Numbered from the stretch's first letter, positions 17,291-27,187 are shown. The stretch: 64,000 nucleotides of DNA from Rhodanobacter sp. C05 (GCF_002001165.1 NZ_MUNQ01000012.1:124001-188000), one strand, 5' to 3'. Numbers and translations: made by a program. The notes: generated by a model not told the origin, from the sequence alone.

Positions 17291-18520
17291 TCATGCAGCT
17301 GGCTGTCCGGAAACGGTTGTGGTCAATACTTCATTGATGGTCATGCTTGATGGCATGGATGACGTATCGACGAGCCGCAGAATCGGCACCGGTACAGCCA
17401 CCTTCAACCGGGTTCCCTCACCACGCGACGATTCGATCGCCAACGTGCCACCCAGCGCACGCACACGCTCGCGCATGCCGCACAATCCATTGCCTTCGTT
17501 GTCGATGCCACCGCGGCCGTTGTCGATGATCTGCATGCGCACACTGGCATGATCGCGGACCCACTCGACCTGCGCGCGACTGGCATCGGCATGACGAGCG
17601 ATGTTGGTGGCTGCCTCGCGCAATACCAGCGACAGGCCACGTTCAATGTCACACGGCAGATCGGATGGTGGCAGGCCATAGTCCAGATGTACTCGCGAGG
17701 ATTCCAGCAGCAGTCGGGCCGCCGCCAGTTCGGCCGCCAGATCGGCGGCACGGATGCCGGTGACGGCACTGCGCACCTCGGCCAGCGCGTGGCGTGCAAC
17801 CTTCTCGGCCTCCTCCACTTCGCGCCTTGCCGCCTGGACATCGCGATCGAACAATTTGCGCGACAACTCCAGTTTCAAGGTGATCAGTGACAGCGTATGC
17901 CCCAGCAGATCGTGCAAGTCGCGCCCGATCCGCTCGCGCTCCGCCGTCGCGGCGAGCCGACGCACCTCCTCATGCGAAAGACCGAGTGCAGCATTCTTCT
18001 CCTGGTTCATGTGCTCGACGGCGACAATCGTGCAGATGACGAAGACGGTGGCCGGCATGATCACCAGCAGTGCCTGCGGAAAGCCAATCCACCAGGCCAG
18101 CGCCACGTAGGCCGCGTTCAGCAGCAGCACCTGGATCGCATAGTTGCGAAACCGGCGTATGTCGCAATGGCCCAGCATCACACAGGCATAAACGAAATAG
18201 CTGAGGCCACTCGGATACCAGCGCAGCAAGCTGAAACACAGGACTGCCATACCCCACGCATACAAATGCGCCGTCCGACGGGAAGCCAGCTGGATCTTGG
18301 CGAACAGCAGCAGAAATACCGGGTACGAGCCCAGCGTGCACAGCAGCCAGGTTCTGGTGTAGCCGTTCAAGCCACGGTCGAACAACGGCGTGATGAAGAT
18401 CCAGAACGACCACAACAAGTGCACGCTGTCGGCCCACGGCGACTTGCCCCGGCGAAGGTCGTCAGCTACGCCGGAATCGGGCGCCGGCGTGAACCATCGG
18501 GCAATGAAGTCAGGGATCAT
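17291..18520 (-). CDS. DesK-like sensor histidine kinase
   Basis: The 409-residue kinase has about five N-terminal membrane helices (residues 30-170) and no extra sensor domain. A HisKA_3 dimerisation helix with His203 (RERIGRDLHDLLGHTLSLI) precedes a HATPase domain with the N box REAATNIARHADA and the G boxes DNGRGG and GLCGMRERV. This layout is that of DesK and related sensors of membrane state. It is encoded between an ABC-2 permease (44 bp upstream) and its response regulator. Confidence 0.92.
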   Translation of the reverse strand: MIPDFIARWFTPAPDSGVADDLRRGKSPWADSVHLLWSFWIFITPLFDRGLNGYTRTWLLCTLGSYPVFLLLFAKIQLASRRTAHLYAWGMAVLCFSLLRWYPSGLSYFVYACVMLGHCDIRRFRNYAIQVLLLNAAYVALAWWIGFPQALLVIMPATVFVICTIVAVEHMNQEKNAALGLSHEEVRRLAATAERERIGRDLHDLLGHTLSLITLKLELSRKLFDRDVQAARREVEEAEKVARHALAEVRSAVTGIRAADLAAELAAARLLLESSRVHLDYGLPPSDLPCDIERGLSLVLREAATNIARHADASRAQVEWVRDHASVRMQIIDNGRGGIDNEGNGLCGMRERVRALGGTLAIESSRGEGTRLKVAVPVPILRLVDTSSMPSSMTINEVLTTTVSGQPAA

Positions 18521-18564
18521 GGCGCAGCTTTCCGCTGATGGATCGGTTTGGACAGCATGCTACT

Positions 18565-19356
18565 TCAACCGTGCCGACGCAGGCGCCGTGCGGCCAGCAA
18601 AAGGAACGCCGCGGTGATTCCGAACAAGGTCAGTACATGCGGCAGCAACGTCCCCTGCCGCATGCCCACCGCGGCAAGCGCCAATTGATCGAGGTGATAG
18701 CTCGGCCACAGCGGCGCGATCTGTTGCAGGAACTTCGGCAGCATCGGCAGCGGAAACCACAGGCCGGACATGAACGACATCGGCAGATAGATCAGCTGCA
18801 GCATGCCGGGCGCGCCCTGACCCTTGATCAACGTGCCGACAAACATGCCCAGCGCACAGAACGGCAGTACACCGAGTGCGCCCGTGATTAACAAGGCACC
18901 CACCTGGGACAGGCTCAGCGTCACATGCCCCAGCAGCGTTGCCATGGCCAGCAGCAACAGGATGACCACGGTGGCAGCAGCCATCGCCATCAGCATCTTG
19001 CCCAACAGATAGGCACCTGGCGGCATCGGCAATGCGCGCTTGAACGTCAGCAGGCCACCGTCACGCTCCAGCGCCAGTGACACGCCGAAACCGAACAGGC
19101 CTGGACTCATCACGCCGAATACGCCGTAACTGGCCAGCAGATAACGGGCTGCATCGGGGCCATTCGACTTGGCCATCAGCACCCCGAACAGCAAGTAGAA
19201 CATCGCCGGAAACAGCATGATCGGCAACATGAAGCTTGGTGCACGCATGTAGCGCAAGCACTCGCTGCGCGCCTCTTCCAGATAGGCGCCAATGACGCGA
19301 CTGCGTGGCATGACGCTCGTCGTTCCCAGTTCTGTGACAGACATGACGGTTTCCAT
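18565..19356 (-). CDS. ABC-2 type transporter permease
   Basis: This is an integral membrane protein of 263 residues with six hydrophobic segments, typical of ABC-2 exporters. The start at 19356 (METVMSVTELG) lies 1 bp after the stop codon of the ATPase gene; a second ATG at 19344 is possible. It probably forms the exporter with the upstream ATPase and is co-transcribed with the DesK/DesR-like pair, which often controls such exporters. The substrate is unknown. Confidence 0.9.
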   Translation of the reverse strand: METVMSVTELGTTSVMPRSRVIGAYLEEARSECLRYMRAPSFMLPIMLFPAMFYLLFGVLMAKSNGPDAARYLLASYGVFGVMSPGLFGFGVSLALERDGGLLTFKRALPMPPGAYLLGKMLMAMAAATVVILLLLAMATLLGHVTLSLSQVGALLITGALGVLPFCALGMFVGTLIKGQGAPGMLQLIYLPMSFMSGLWFPLPMLPKFLQQIAPLWPSYHLDQLALAAVGMRQGTLLPHVLTLFGITAAFLLLAARRLRRHG

Positions 19357-19357
19357 T

Positions 19358-20302
19358 TCAGGCAGCCTCGCGCTGGTCGGTGTCCGATGCCTCGTCGGCA
19401 TCGCGGGTGAGTTCGGTGAATGCCTCGGCCAGGCCCGCACGATGCACTTCCAGTTCACACAGGTGGCGGTCGGCGTCGAGCAATCTGCGAACCACGACCT
19501 CGGCCTCGGCAGTGCCGATATGCAGGCGCTCGCCGTCCCGATGCACCTGGCCGACCTCAGGCCAGCTACGCACGGTGTCGACCGGCAACGCGCTCAGGCA
19601 GCGGATGCGCTTCATCGCCACCCGTGCGCGCAACTCGTCAACCGTGCCTTCGTGGATCATTCGGCCATGCGCCATCACACAGACACGGTCGGCCAGCGCC
19701 TCGGCCTCTTCCAGGTAATGCGTGGTCAGCAGCACTGCGCAGCCTTCGGCTAGCAGCTGACGGATCGCCGCCCACAGTTTCTGCCGCGCCTCGATATCCA
19801 TGCCCACGGTGGGCTCGTCCAGGAACAGCAGCTCGGGCCGGCCGCACAACGCCAAGGCAAATTGCACACGCCGCTGCTGACCACCCGAAAGTTTCGCGTA
19901 GGGGCGCTTGAGCAGATCGGCGATGCCGGCCAGTTCGGCGGTTTCCGCCAGGGTGCGCGGCGCCGGGTAATAGCTGGCGGTCAGCCGCAGCAATTCGCCT
20001 ACCCGCAGCGTTGCCGGCAGTTCGGCGTTCTGCAGCATCACGCCGATGCGCCGGCGTGCCTCGATTCGCTGCGGGTCCTGGCCAAACAGTTCGACCGCGC
20101 CGGCATCGGCACGGATCAGCCCCAGCAACAGGCCGATGGCGGTGGTCTTGCCGGCGCCGTTGGGACCGAGCAGCGCGAGCAGCTCGCCACGCTGCAGGCA
20201 CAGGTCGGCGCCATCCAGTGCAGTGAGTGGGCCATAGCGTTTGACGGCACCGCCGAGGCGGGCAATCGGATCACGGGTATGTGAATCAGGGGAATGCGGC
20301 AT
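19358..20302 (-). CDS. ABC transporter ATP-binding protein
   Basis: This is an ATPase of 314 residues with Walker A GPNGAGKT (46-53), the signature LSGGQQRR, Walker B LLFLDEPTVGMD and the switch histidine in LLTTHYLEEAE. The C-terminal roughly 80 residues form the extra domain seen in drug- or bacteriocin-type ABC-2 exporters. The start at 20302 is preceded by GGAGGAG. It is the first gene of a four-gene operon with the permease, histidine kinase and response regulator. Confidence 0.94.
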   Translation of the reverse strand: MPHSPDSHTRDPIARLGGAVKRYGPLTALDGADLCLQRGELLALLGPNGAGKTTAIGLLLGLIRADAGAVELFGQDPQRIEARRRIGVMLQNAELPATLRVGELLRLTASYYPAPRTLAETAELAGIADLLKRPYAKLSGGQQRRVQFALALCGRPELLFLDEPTVGMDIEARQKLWAAIRQLLAEGCAVLLTTHYLEEAEALADRVCVMAHGRMIHEGTVDELRARVAMKRIRCLSALPVDTVRSWPEVGQVHRDGERLHIGTAEAEVVVRRLLDADRHLCELEVHRAGLAEAFTELTRDADEASDTDQREAA

Positions 20303-20595
20303 GGGAACTCCTCCAGTGCCACCTATCCTGCGCGGGACCCGGTACGACAGGCAGTCGCTGGCGTCAGTCATCGGGGGTGACAGCCGTCACCCGCGGCATT
20401 GGCACGGGGTTACGGCCGCTGGCGCCGCAAGGTATCCTGTGAGGGATAAAACCGCCTGGCAGGTACTGCCATGACGGTACGAAACGTCTGAAAACATTGA
20501 GGAAGCGCCTCTTGCCTGCGTTTCCCGTCACGCATTCACTAATGTCCGCCAGTCCGGTACTGCATGCCAACTGACGGAGCTACGGAGGATTCATC

Positions 20596-22107
20596 ATGGG
20601 TGTGATCAACCAGCTGCGCGAATTGCGCGATTTTGGCGGCAAACCGCGGACCGTCGGTCTGGATGACACCAGCATCGAGCGCATGGCTGCGAACGATCCC
20701 ATGCTGGCCCAGGCGATCACCGAAGCCGTGGCACGCCATAGTGAGCTGCGCGCCGATCTGGCCGCGGCTGGTATGGGTGATTTCCTCAAGCTCGATGAAA
20801 CCGAGCAACTGGCCCAGGTCCAGGCCGGCTTCGTCAACTTCTACCCGGACGATGCGATCAACCCGTATCTTGCAGCGGCTGCGCGCGGCCCGTGGATCGT
20901 CACCCTGAAGGGTGCCGTGGTGCACGACAACGGCGGCTACGGCATGCTCGGCTTCGGCCACAACGATCCGGCGATCCTCGAAGCGCTGAGCCGTCCGCAG
21001 GTGATGGCCAATGTGATGGCGCCCAGCGTGTCGCAGTTGCGCTTTACTGCTGCGCTCAACAAGGAGCTGGGCCGCACCCGCGGCGGCAGCCCGTATACGA
21101 ATTATCTGTGTCTGAACTCCGGTTCCGAGTCGGTCTCGCTGGCCTGTCGCATCGCCGATGTCAATGCCAAGCTGATGACCGATGCCGGCGCCCGCTATGC
21201 CGGCCGCACGATCAAGCGACTCGCCGTGAAGGGCGCCTTCCACGGCCGCACCGACAAGCCGGCGCTGTATTCCGATTCCAGCCGCAAGACTTACCAGCAG
21301 CATCTGGCCAGCTACCGCCATGAAGACAGTGTGCTGACCATTGCGCCGTATGACATCGCGCAGCTGGAAGCCGTATTCGCCGACGCCGACAAGCACGGCT
21401 GGTTCATCGAGGCGATGTTCCTGGAGCCGGTGATGGGGGAAGGCGATCCAGGTCGCGCGGTCACGCCCGAGTTCTACAAGGCGGCGCGCGCGCTGACCGA
21501 AGCCCACGGAACCCTGCTGCTGATCGACTCGATCCAGGCTGGCCTGCGCGCACATGGCGTGCTGTCGATCACCGACTACCCCGGCTTCGAGAAGCTGCCG
21601 GCGCCGGACATGGAGACCTTCTCCAAGGCGCTCAACGCCGGCCAGTACCCGCTGTCGGTGCTGGCGGTCAGCGCCCGCACTGCCGGCCTGTACCGCAAGG
21701 GCATCTACGGCAACACCATGACCGCGAACCCGCGCGCGCTGGATGTGGCCCTGGCCACGCTGGGTGAACTGACCGACGAAGTACGCAACAACATCCGCGA
21801 GCGCGGCAAGGAATTCGTCGACAAGCTCAACGCGCTGAAGAACGAACTCGGCGGCATGATCACCAAGGTGCAGGGCACCGGCCTGCTGTTCTCCTGCGAA
21901 CTGGCACCGGAATACAAGTGCTACGGCGCCGGCTCCACCGAGGAATACATGCGCGAGCATGGCGTCGGCGTGATCCACGGCGGCGTCAACTCGCTGCGCT
22001 TCACCCCGCACTTCAATGTCACCAGCGCCGAAATCGACCTGGTCGTGGCGCATGTGCGCAAGGCATTGCTGGAAGGCCCGCGCCGAGCCGAAGTCCGTGC
22101 AGCCTGA
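20596..22107 (+). CDS. Class III PLP-dependent aminotransferase
   Basis: The 503-residue enzyme carries the fold type I aminotransferase features of class III: substrate and cofactor loop LNSGSESVSLACR, the PLP-binding aspartate in LLIDSIQAGLRAHG and the Schiff-base lysine in FSKALNAGQYPLS. A strong GGAGG site precedes the ATG. The N-terminal roughly 100 residues are longer than in acetylornithine or GABA aminotransferases. The neighbours give no pathway hint, so the substrate is left open. Confidence 0.88.
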   Translation: MGVINQLRELRDFGGKPRTVGLDDTSIERMAANDPMLAQAITEAVARHSELRADLAAAGMGDFLKLDETEQLAQVQAGFVNFYPDDAINPYLAAAARGPWIVTLKGAVVHDNGGYGMLGFGHNDPAILEALSRPQVMANVMAPSVSQLRFTAALNKELGRTRGGSPYTNYLCLNSGSESVSLACRIADVNAKLMTDAGARYAGRTIKRLAVKGAFHGRTDKPALYSDSSRKTYQQHLASYRHEDSVLTIAPYDIAQLEAVFADADKHGWFIEAMFLEPVMGEGDPGRAVTPEFYKAARALTEAHGTLLLIDSIQAGLRAHGVLSITDYPGFEKLPAPDMETFSKALNAGQYPLSVLAVSARTAGLYRKGIYGNTMTANPRALDVALATLGELTDEVRNNIRERGKEFVDKLNALKNELGGMITKVQGTGLLFSCELAPEYKCYGAGSTEEYMREHGVGVIHGGVNSLRFTPHFNVTSAEIDLVVAHVRKALLEGPRRAEVRAA

Positions 22108-22114
22108 AGCCACC

Positions 22115-22146
22115 CGCGCCCCGGCCAGATCGCTGGATGGGGCGCG
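22115..22146 (+). terminator. GC-rich hairpin after the aminotransferase gene
   Basis: CGCGCCCC pairs with GGGGCGCG, with a smaller CCAG/CTGG stem inside the loop. There is no T tract, so termination is uncertain. Confidence 0.4.
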
Positions 22147-22277
22147 CGGATCACCAAAGCTCAGACCCTGAAGCGCGGATGCATGGCCGTGTGCGGGCAT
22201 CTTCCGCCCCGCCATGCGCATGGCATAGACTGCCCCGGCCGGCACAACCGCCGGCCACCACTTCGGGAGGAAGCATC

Positions 22278-22628
22278 ATGTCCATGCGTCTCAGCCTGCT
22301 TGCCGCCAGCGCCGTCCTGGCCTTCGCCACCACCGCCGCCTTCGCCGCGCCGCAGAGCACCGCCGCCGCTGGCAAGACGCTCACTTCGTCCCAGCAGAAG
22401 ATGTCGGACTGCAGCAAGGCATCCAAGGGCAAGACCGGCGCCGACTACAAGAGCTCCGTAAGTGCATGCATGAAAGGCGACAGCGCTCCTGCGGCCAGCG
22501 CGTCGACTGCGGCCCCGCAGAAATTGACCTCGCAGCAGCGCATGGCCAAGTGCAACCACGACAACGCCGGCAAGAAGGGCGCCGACTACAAGAGTGCTGT
22601 CAGCGCCTGCATGAAGACCGGTAGCTGA
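22278..22628 (+). CDS. PsiF-repeat secreted protein
   Basis: This is a 116-residue exported protein with a signal peptide ([23 protein letters not shown]) and two copies of the PsiF repeat, about residues 36-65 and 82-113. Each has a K-M-x-x-C then K-x-G-A-D-Y-K-S-x-V-S-A-C-M-K pattern with paired cysteines. The family is named after E. coli psiF, a phosphate-starvation gene, but its function is unknown. GGGAGG precedes the ATG and a hairpin terminator follows. Confidence 0.85.
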   Translation: MSMRLSLLAASAVLAFATTAAFAAPQSTAAAGKTLTSSQQKMSDCSKASKGKTGADYKSSVSACMKGDSAPAASASTAAPQKLTSQQRMAKCNHDNAGKKGADYKSAVSACMKTGS

Positions 22629-22663
22629 CGCTCGCGCGGCATCCGGAATCTGCTCCGATCCAA

Positions 22664-22693
22664 GGGCGCTGCCGTTTCGGCGGCGCCCTTTTC
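22664..22693 (+). terminator. Intrinsic terminator after the PsiF-repeat gene
   Basis: GGGCGC plus TGCCG pairs with CGGCG plus GCGCCC around TTT and is followed by TTTT. It ends the transcript about 40 bp before the upp start. Confidence 0.82.
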
Positions 22694-22735
22694 GCATCGG
22701 GAGCGCCTGCATCACCCCAGTCGGTCACGATCCGC

Positions 22736-23380
22736 ATGAAAATCACCGAAGTCCGCCATCCGCTGATCCAGCACAAGCTCGGCCTGATGCGCCGTGCCGG
22801 CATCAGCACCAAGGAGTTCCGCGAGCTGGCCTCCGAGGTCGCCGCGCTGCTGACCTACGAGGCCACCAAGGACCTGGAAACCGTCGAGGAACAGATCGAC
22901 GGCTGGGCCGGACCGCTGCAGGTGCACCGGATCAAGGGCAAGAAGATCACCATCGTACCGATCCTGCGTGCCGGCCTCGGCATGCTGCCTGGCGTGCTCG
23001 ACATGATCCCTTCGGCCAAGGTCAGCGTCGTCGGCGTGCAGCGTGACGAGCAGACGCTGAAACCCATCGCCTATTACGAAAAGCTCAGTGGCCGCATGGA
23101 CGAGCGCATCGCGCTGATCGTCGACCCGATGCTGGCCACCGCCGGCACCCTGATCGCCGCCGTCGACATGCTGAAAGCCGCCGGCTGCAAACGCATCAAG
23201 GGACTGTTCCTGGTCGCCGCGCCGGAAGGTCTCAAGCGCATCGAGTCGGCGCATCCGGATATCGAGATCTACACCGCCTCGATCGATGAGCGCCTGAACG
23301 AACACGGCTACATCCTGCCTGGCCTGGGCGACGCCGGCGACAAGATTTTCGGCACCAAGCAACTGCCGGCTAACGACTGA
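22736..23380 (+). CDS. upp: Uracil phosphoribosyltransferase Upp
   Basis: Upp salvages uracil with PRPP to UMP. The 214 residues show the family features: N-terminal [21 protein letters not shown], and the PRPP loop [12 protein letters not shown], with the C-terminal uracil-binding [11 protein letters not shown]. Length is close to the 208 residues of E. coli. It stands alone between two terminators. Confidence 0.97.
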   Translation: MKITEVRHPLIQHKLGLMRRAGISTKEFRELASEVAALLTYEATKDLETVEEQIDGWAGPLQVHRIKGKKITIVPILRAGLGMLPGVLDMIPSAKVSVVGVQRDEQTLKPIAYYEKLSGRMDERIALIVDPMLATAGTLIAAVDMLKAAGCKRIKGLFLVAAPEGLKRIESAHPDIEIYTASIDERLNEHGYILPGLGDAGDKIFGTKQLPAND

Positions 23381-23386
23381 GACAGA

Positions 23387-23410
23387 AAGCCGCTCTTGCC
23401 GGAGCGGCTT
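23387..23410. terminator. Bidirectional terminator between upp and pip
   Basis: AAGCCGCTC and GAGCGGCTT flank TTGCCG. It is followed by CAAAA on the plus strand and by TTCTGTC on the minus strand. It sits between convergent genes and probably serves both. Confidence 0.65.
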
Positions 23411-23417
23411 CAAAAAC

Positions 23418-24374
23418 TCAGTGACCGAAACGATCCGTGGCTTCCACCAGCTCGTGCAGGATGCCCGGCTCGAATGCCGAATGCCCGGCATCCTGCACGA
23501 TGCGCAGATCGGCCTCGGGCCACGCACGATGCAGATCCCATGCGCTGCGCAGCGGACAGACCACGTCGTAGCGGCCCTGCACGATCACCGCCGGAATGTC
23601 GCGAATGCGATCCACGTTGCGCCGCAACTGATCGTCATGTGCGAAGAAGCCGCCGTTGACGAAGTAGTGGCATTCGATGCGCGCAAATGCCAACGCGAAC
23701 TCGTCTTCGGCGCTGGATTCGATATGTGCGGGATCCTGCCACAGGAAACTGGTGGCGCCTTCCCACACTGACCACGCACGCGCGGCATCGGTACGCGTTT
23801 TTGCGTCGGCGCTGGTCAGGCGTCGATGGTAGGCGCTCATCAGGTCACCACGTTCGACTTCCGGAATCGCGTTGATGTAGGTCTCCCAGGCATCCGGGTA
23901 CAGCGCGTCGCAACCCTTCTGGTAGAACCACTCCAGTTCCCAGCGGCGCAGCATGAAGATGCCGCGCAGCACCAGCTCGGTCACCTTGTCCGGATGCGTC
24001 TGCGCATACGCCAGCGCCAGCGTGGAGCCCCACGAGCCACCGAACACCTGCCAGCGGTCGATTGCCAGGTGCCCGCGCAGGCGCTCGATGTCGGCGACCA
24101 GGTCCCAGGTGGTGTTGTCGGTCAGTTCCGCATGTGGGGTGGACTTGCCGCAGCCACGCTGGTCGAACAGCACGATGCGGTAGACCGCCGGGTCGAAGAA
24201 ACGCCGGCACTTCGCATTGGTGCCACCGCCCGGGCCGCCATGCAGGAACACCACCGGCTTGCCGGTCGGATTGCCGCTCTGCTCGTAGTACAAGGTGTGC
24301 AGTCCGGAGACCTTGAGCATGCCGCTGTCAAACGGCTCGATCTCGGGATACAACGAACGAAGCGGCGGCGACAT
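23418..24374 (-). CDS. pip: Proline iminopeptidase
   Basis: This is an alpha/beta-hydrolase of peptidase family S33 (318 aa) that removes N-terminal proline from peptides. The oxyanion motif HGGPGGG and DQRGCGKS are followed by the nucleophile Ser114 in GGSWGS; the acid lies in QGRYDVVCP and the histidine in QDAGHSAFEP. The start at 24374 gives MSPPLRSLYPEIEPFDSGML, as in the family. It is monocistronic and convergent with upp. Confidence 0.95.
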   Translation of the reverse strand: MSPPLRSLYPEIEPFDSGMLKVSGLHTLYYEQSGNPTGKPVVFLHGGPGGGTNAKCRRFFDPAVYRIVLFDQRGCGKSTPHAELTDNTTWDLVADIERLRGHLAIDRWQVFGGSWGSTLALAYAQTHPDKVTELVLRGIFMLRRWELEWFYQKGCDALYPDAWETYINAIPEVERGDLMSAYHRRLTSADAKTRTDAARAWSVWEGATSFLWQDPAHIESSAEDEFALAFARIECHYFVNGGFFAHDDQLRRNVDRIRDIPAVIVQGRYDVVCPLRSAWDLHRAWPEADLRIVQDAGHSAFEPGILHELVEATDRFGH

Positions 24375-24436
24375 GGTGGTTCCTCAACACGAACGAACAA
24401 GCCGCGTAGACTAACATGGGCCTCGTTTGCAGGCTC

Positions 24437-25828
24437 TCAGCCGTCCGCAAACAGCTTGCCCGGATTGAGGATGCCGTTCGGGTCAAACACCTTGCGCACA
24501 CCCCGCATCAGGGCGATTTCCGCCACACTGCGGGTACTTTCCAGATAGGCCCGCTTGACCAACCCGATGCCATGTTCGGCCGAGATGCTGCCGCCGTGTC
24601 GCTGCAGGGTGGCTGCCAGCAACTTGGTGACGTGCTCGCACTGCGCAATGAACGCCTCTTCCGCCAGCTCTTCCGGCCGCAACACGTTGATATGCAGATT
24701 GCCATCGCCGATATGGCCGAACCAGACCACTTCGGTCTGCGGGTACTCACGCGCCAGGAGTGCCTGCATCTCGTGCAGAAAAGCCGGCACGGCACTGATT
24801 CGCACCGACACGTCATTCTTGTACGGTCGGCGCGACGCCAGGCTTTCGGTAATGCCTTCGCGCAATCGCCACAGCGCAGTCGCCTGCGCTTCGCTTTGCG
24901 CGATCACGCCATCGCTGACCCAGCCCTGCTCGAGAGCGTGTTCGAATGCTGCCAGCGCGGCGTCTTGCGCCCGTTCGTCGGCGGCATCGAACTCGGTCAC
25001 CACGTAATACGGATAATCACCGTCGATGGCGCGCTGCGCGCCATGCGCCAGCACGTGATGCAATGCATGATCGGTGAAGAATTCGAATGCCTGCAGCGTC
25101 AGCCGCGCCCGGAACAACGCAAACACCTGCATCAGGGCATCCATGTCCGGCAACGCCAGCAGCATCACCTGCGACGGCGGCGGCGGGTCGGTGAGTTTCA
25201 GCGTCGCTTCCACCACGATGCCCAGCGTGCCTTCCGAGCCGATCATCAGCTGGCGGAAGTCGTAGCCGCTGGAGTTCTTGATCAGGCCGCGGTTGAGTTC
25301 AAGCAGCTCGCCGTTGCCGGTGACCACTTTCAATCCGGCAATCCACTCGCGCGTGTTGCCATAACGGATTACCCGGATGCCGCCGGCATTGGTAGCGATA
25401 TTGCCGCCGATCGAGCATGAGCCGCGCGCGGCGAAATCAACCGGATAGATCAAGGCGTGACTGCGCACCACGTCATGCACGTGCTGCAGGATGATGCCCG
25501 ATTGCACGGTCAGCGTACGATCCACCGCATCGAAATCCAGCACACGGTTCATCCGTTCCAGGCTCAGCACCAGTTCGCCATTCGCGGCGACTGCGCCGCC
25601 AGACAAACCGGTGCGGCCGCCCGAGGGTACGATGGCTACGGCATGCTCGTTGGCCCAGCGCACGATCACCTGCACCTCGTCGACGCTCGACGGCAATGCG
25701 ATCGCCAGCGGTGCCGGTGTCCAGCGCCGGGTCCAGTCGCGACCGAAATGCTCCAGATCCTCCGCCGCCATGAGCAGACGCAGATCGGGCAACCGGCGGG
25801 AAAGGTCGGCAAGGCGGGCGTCGGACAT
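24437..25828 (-). CDS. FAD-linked oxidase, D-2-hydroxyglutarate dehydrogenase-like
   Basis: This is a 463-residue flavoprotein with the FAD_binding_4 domain (IVPSGGRTGLSGGAV; GSCSIGGNIATNAGG; MIGSEGTLGIV) and a C-terminal FAD-linked oxidase domain with metal-site elements GHIGDGNLHIN and SAEHGIG. The family covers D-lactate and D-2-hydroxyglutarate dehydrogenases. It is divergent from serA with a 119-bp gap. SerA reduces 2-oxoglutarate to D-2-hydroxyglutarate as a side reaction, and this enzyme could reoxidise it. The start at 25828 has GGAG upstream. Confidence 0.88.
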   Translation of the reverse strand: MSDARLADLSRRLPDLRLLMAAEDLEHFGRDWTRRWTPAPLAIALPSSVDEVQVIVRWANEHAVAIVPSGGRTGLSGGAVAANGELVLSLERMNRVLDFDAVDRTLTVQSGIILQHVHDVVRSHALIYPVDFAARGSCSIGGNIATNAGGIRVIRYGNTREWIAGLKVVTGNGELLELNRGLIKNSSGYDFRQLMIGSEGTLGIVVEATLKLTDPPPPSQVMLLALPDMDALMQVFALFRARLTLQAFEFFTDHALHHVLAHGAQRAIDGDYPYYVVTEFDAADERAQDAALAAFEHALEQGWVSDGVIAQSEAQATALWRLREGITESLASRRPYKNDVSVRISAVPAFLHEMQALLAREYPQTEVVWFGHIGDGNLHINVLRPEELAEEAFIAQCEHVTKLLAATLQRHGGSISAEHGIGLVKRAYLESTRSVAEIALMRGVRKVFDPNGILNPGKLFADG

Positions 25829-25947
25829 GCAGGGCTCCAGAGTCTCCGCACAGCCTGCCAGCCGCATCGCGCCGCGTCCAGTGTTGCAATGCCGCAAATC
25901 CCTTCGGCTCTGGCATAGTAGGCATTCATTCCTACCCAGGCCGATCC

Positions 25948-27180
25948 ATGCAGACCTCCTACCCTCGCCAAGACATCAAGGTGTTGCTGCTGGAGGGCCT
26001 CAGTGCCAGCGCGGTCGAAAGTTTTCATCGTGCCGGCTACAGCCAGGTTGAGGTGCATGCGAAATCGCTGCCGGAGGCCGAGCTGAAGGCACGCATTGCC
26101 GACGCACATATTGTCGGCATCCGTTCGCGCACCCAGCTCAACCAGGATGTACTGGCGCAGGCCAAGCGGTTGATCGCCGTGGGTTGCTTCTGCATCGGCA
26201 CCAACCAGGTGGACCTGACCGCTGCACGAAAGCTCGGTGTGCCGGTGTTCAATGCACCCTACTCCAACACCCGCAGCGTGGCCGAACTGGTGATCGCCGA
26301 GGCGATCATGCTCTTGCGCGGCATCCCGCAGAAAAACGCACTGTGCCATCGCGGTGGCTGGACCAAATCCGCTGCTGGCAGTTTCGAGACGCGCGACAAG
26401 GTGCTCGGCATCGTCGGTTACGGCCACATCGGCACCCAGGTCGGTGTGCTGGCCGAAAGCCTGGGCATGCGGGTGATCTTCCACGACATCGAAGCCAAGC
26501 TTTCTCTGGGCAATGCGCGTGCGGTTTCGAGCCTGGACGAGTTGCTGGAACGCGCCGACGTGGTCACTCTGCACGTACCCGAAACGCCTGCCACGCAGCT
26601 GATGATCCGACGCGAGCAACTGGCGAAAATGCGTGCTGGTGCGATGTTGATCAATGCCTCCCGCGGCAGCGTGGTGGATATCGAGGCGCTGGCCACGGCA
26701 CTGCGCGAGGGCCACCTGGCCGGTGCCGCAGTCGATGTCTTCCCGCTTGAACCCAAGGGCAACGACGACGCCTTCGTCTCGCCGCTGATCGGCATGGACA
26801 ACGTGATCCTCACCCCGCACATCGGCGGCAGCACGCTGGAGGCGCAGGACAACATCGGCATCGAGGTTGCCAGCAAGCTGATCCGCTACAGCGACAACGG
26901 CTCGACCCTGTCGGCGGTGAACTTCCCCGAAGTCACCTTGCCCGAGCATCCGCACAGTCGCCGGCTGCTGCATATCCACCGCAACGTGCCAGGCACGCTG
27001 TCACGCATCAACGAACTGTTTTCAGCCAGCAACATCAACATCGATGCACAGTTCCTGCAGACCGACAGCGAGGTCGGTTATGTGGTGATCGACGTGAGTG
27101 CCGACGCCCAGCAGGCGAACGCACTGAAAGGACAGCTGGCAGCGATTCCCGGTACGTTGCGCAGTCGCGTACTGTACTGA
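25948..27180 (+). CDS. serA: D-3-phosphoglycerate dehydrogenase SerA
   Basis: SerA catalyses the first step of serine synthesis, oxidising 3-phosphoglycerate. The 410 residues match the E. coli length. Visible are the NAD-binding GYGHIGTQVG, the catalytic arginine region SRTQ, the histidine in TPHIGGSTLEAQDNI, and a C-terminal ACT domain (about 335-410, HRNVPGTLSRINELFSASNINIDAQFLQT) that binds serine for feedback inhibition. It is divergent from the D-2-hydroxyglutarate dehydrogenase-like gene. Confidence 0.97.
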   Translation: MQTSYPRQDIKVLLLEGLSASAVESFHRAGYSQVEVHAKSLPEAELKARIADAHIVGIRSRTQLNQDVLAQAKRLIAVGCFCIGTNQVDLTAARKLGVPVFNAPYSNTRSVAELVIAEAIMLLRGIPQKNALCHRGGWTKSAAGSFETRDKVLGIVGYGHIGTQVGVLAESLGMRVIFHDIEAKLSLGNARAVSSLDELLERADVVTLHVPETPATQLMIRREQLAKMRAGAMLINASRGSVVDIEALATALREGHLAGAAVDVFPLEPKGNDDAFVSPLIGMDNVILTPHIGGSTLEAQDNIGIEVASKLIRYSDNGSTLSAVNFPEVTLPEHPHSRRLLHIHRNVPGTLSRINELFSASNINIDAQFLQTDSEVGYVVIDVSADAQQANALKGQLAAIPGTLRSRVLY

Positions 27181-27187
27181 TCGGCAT

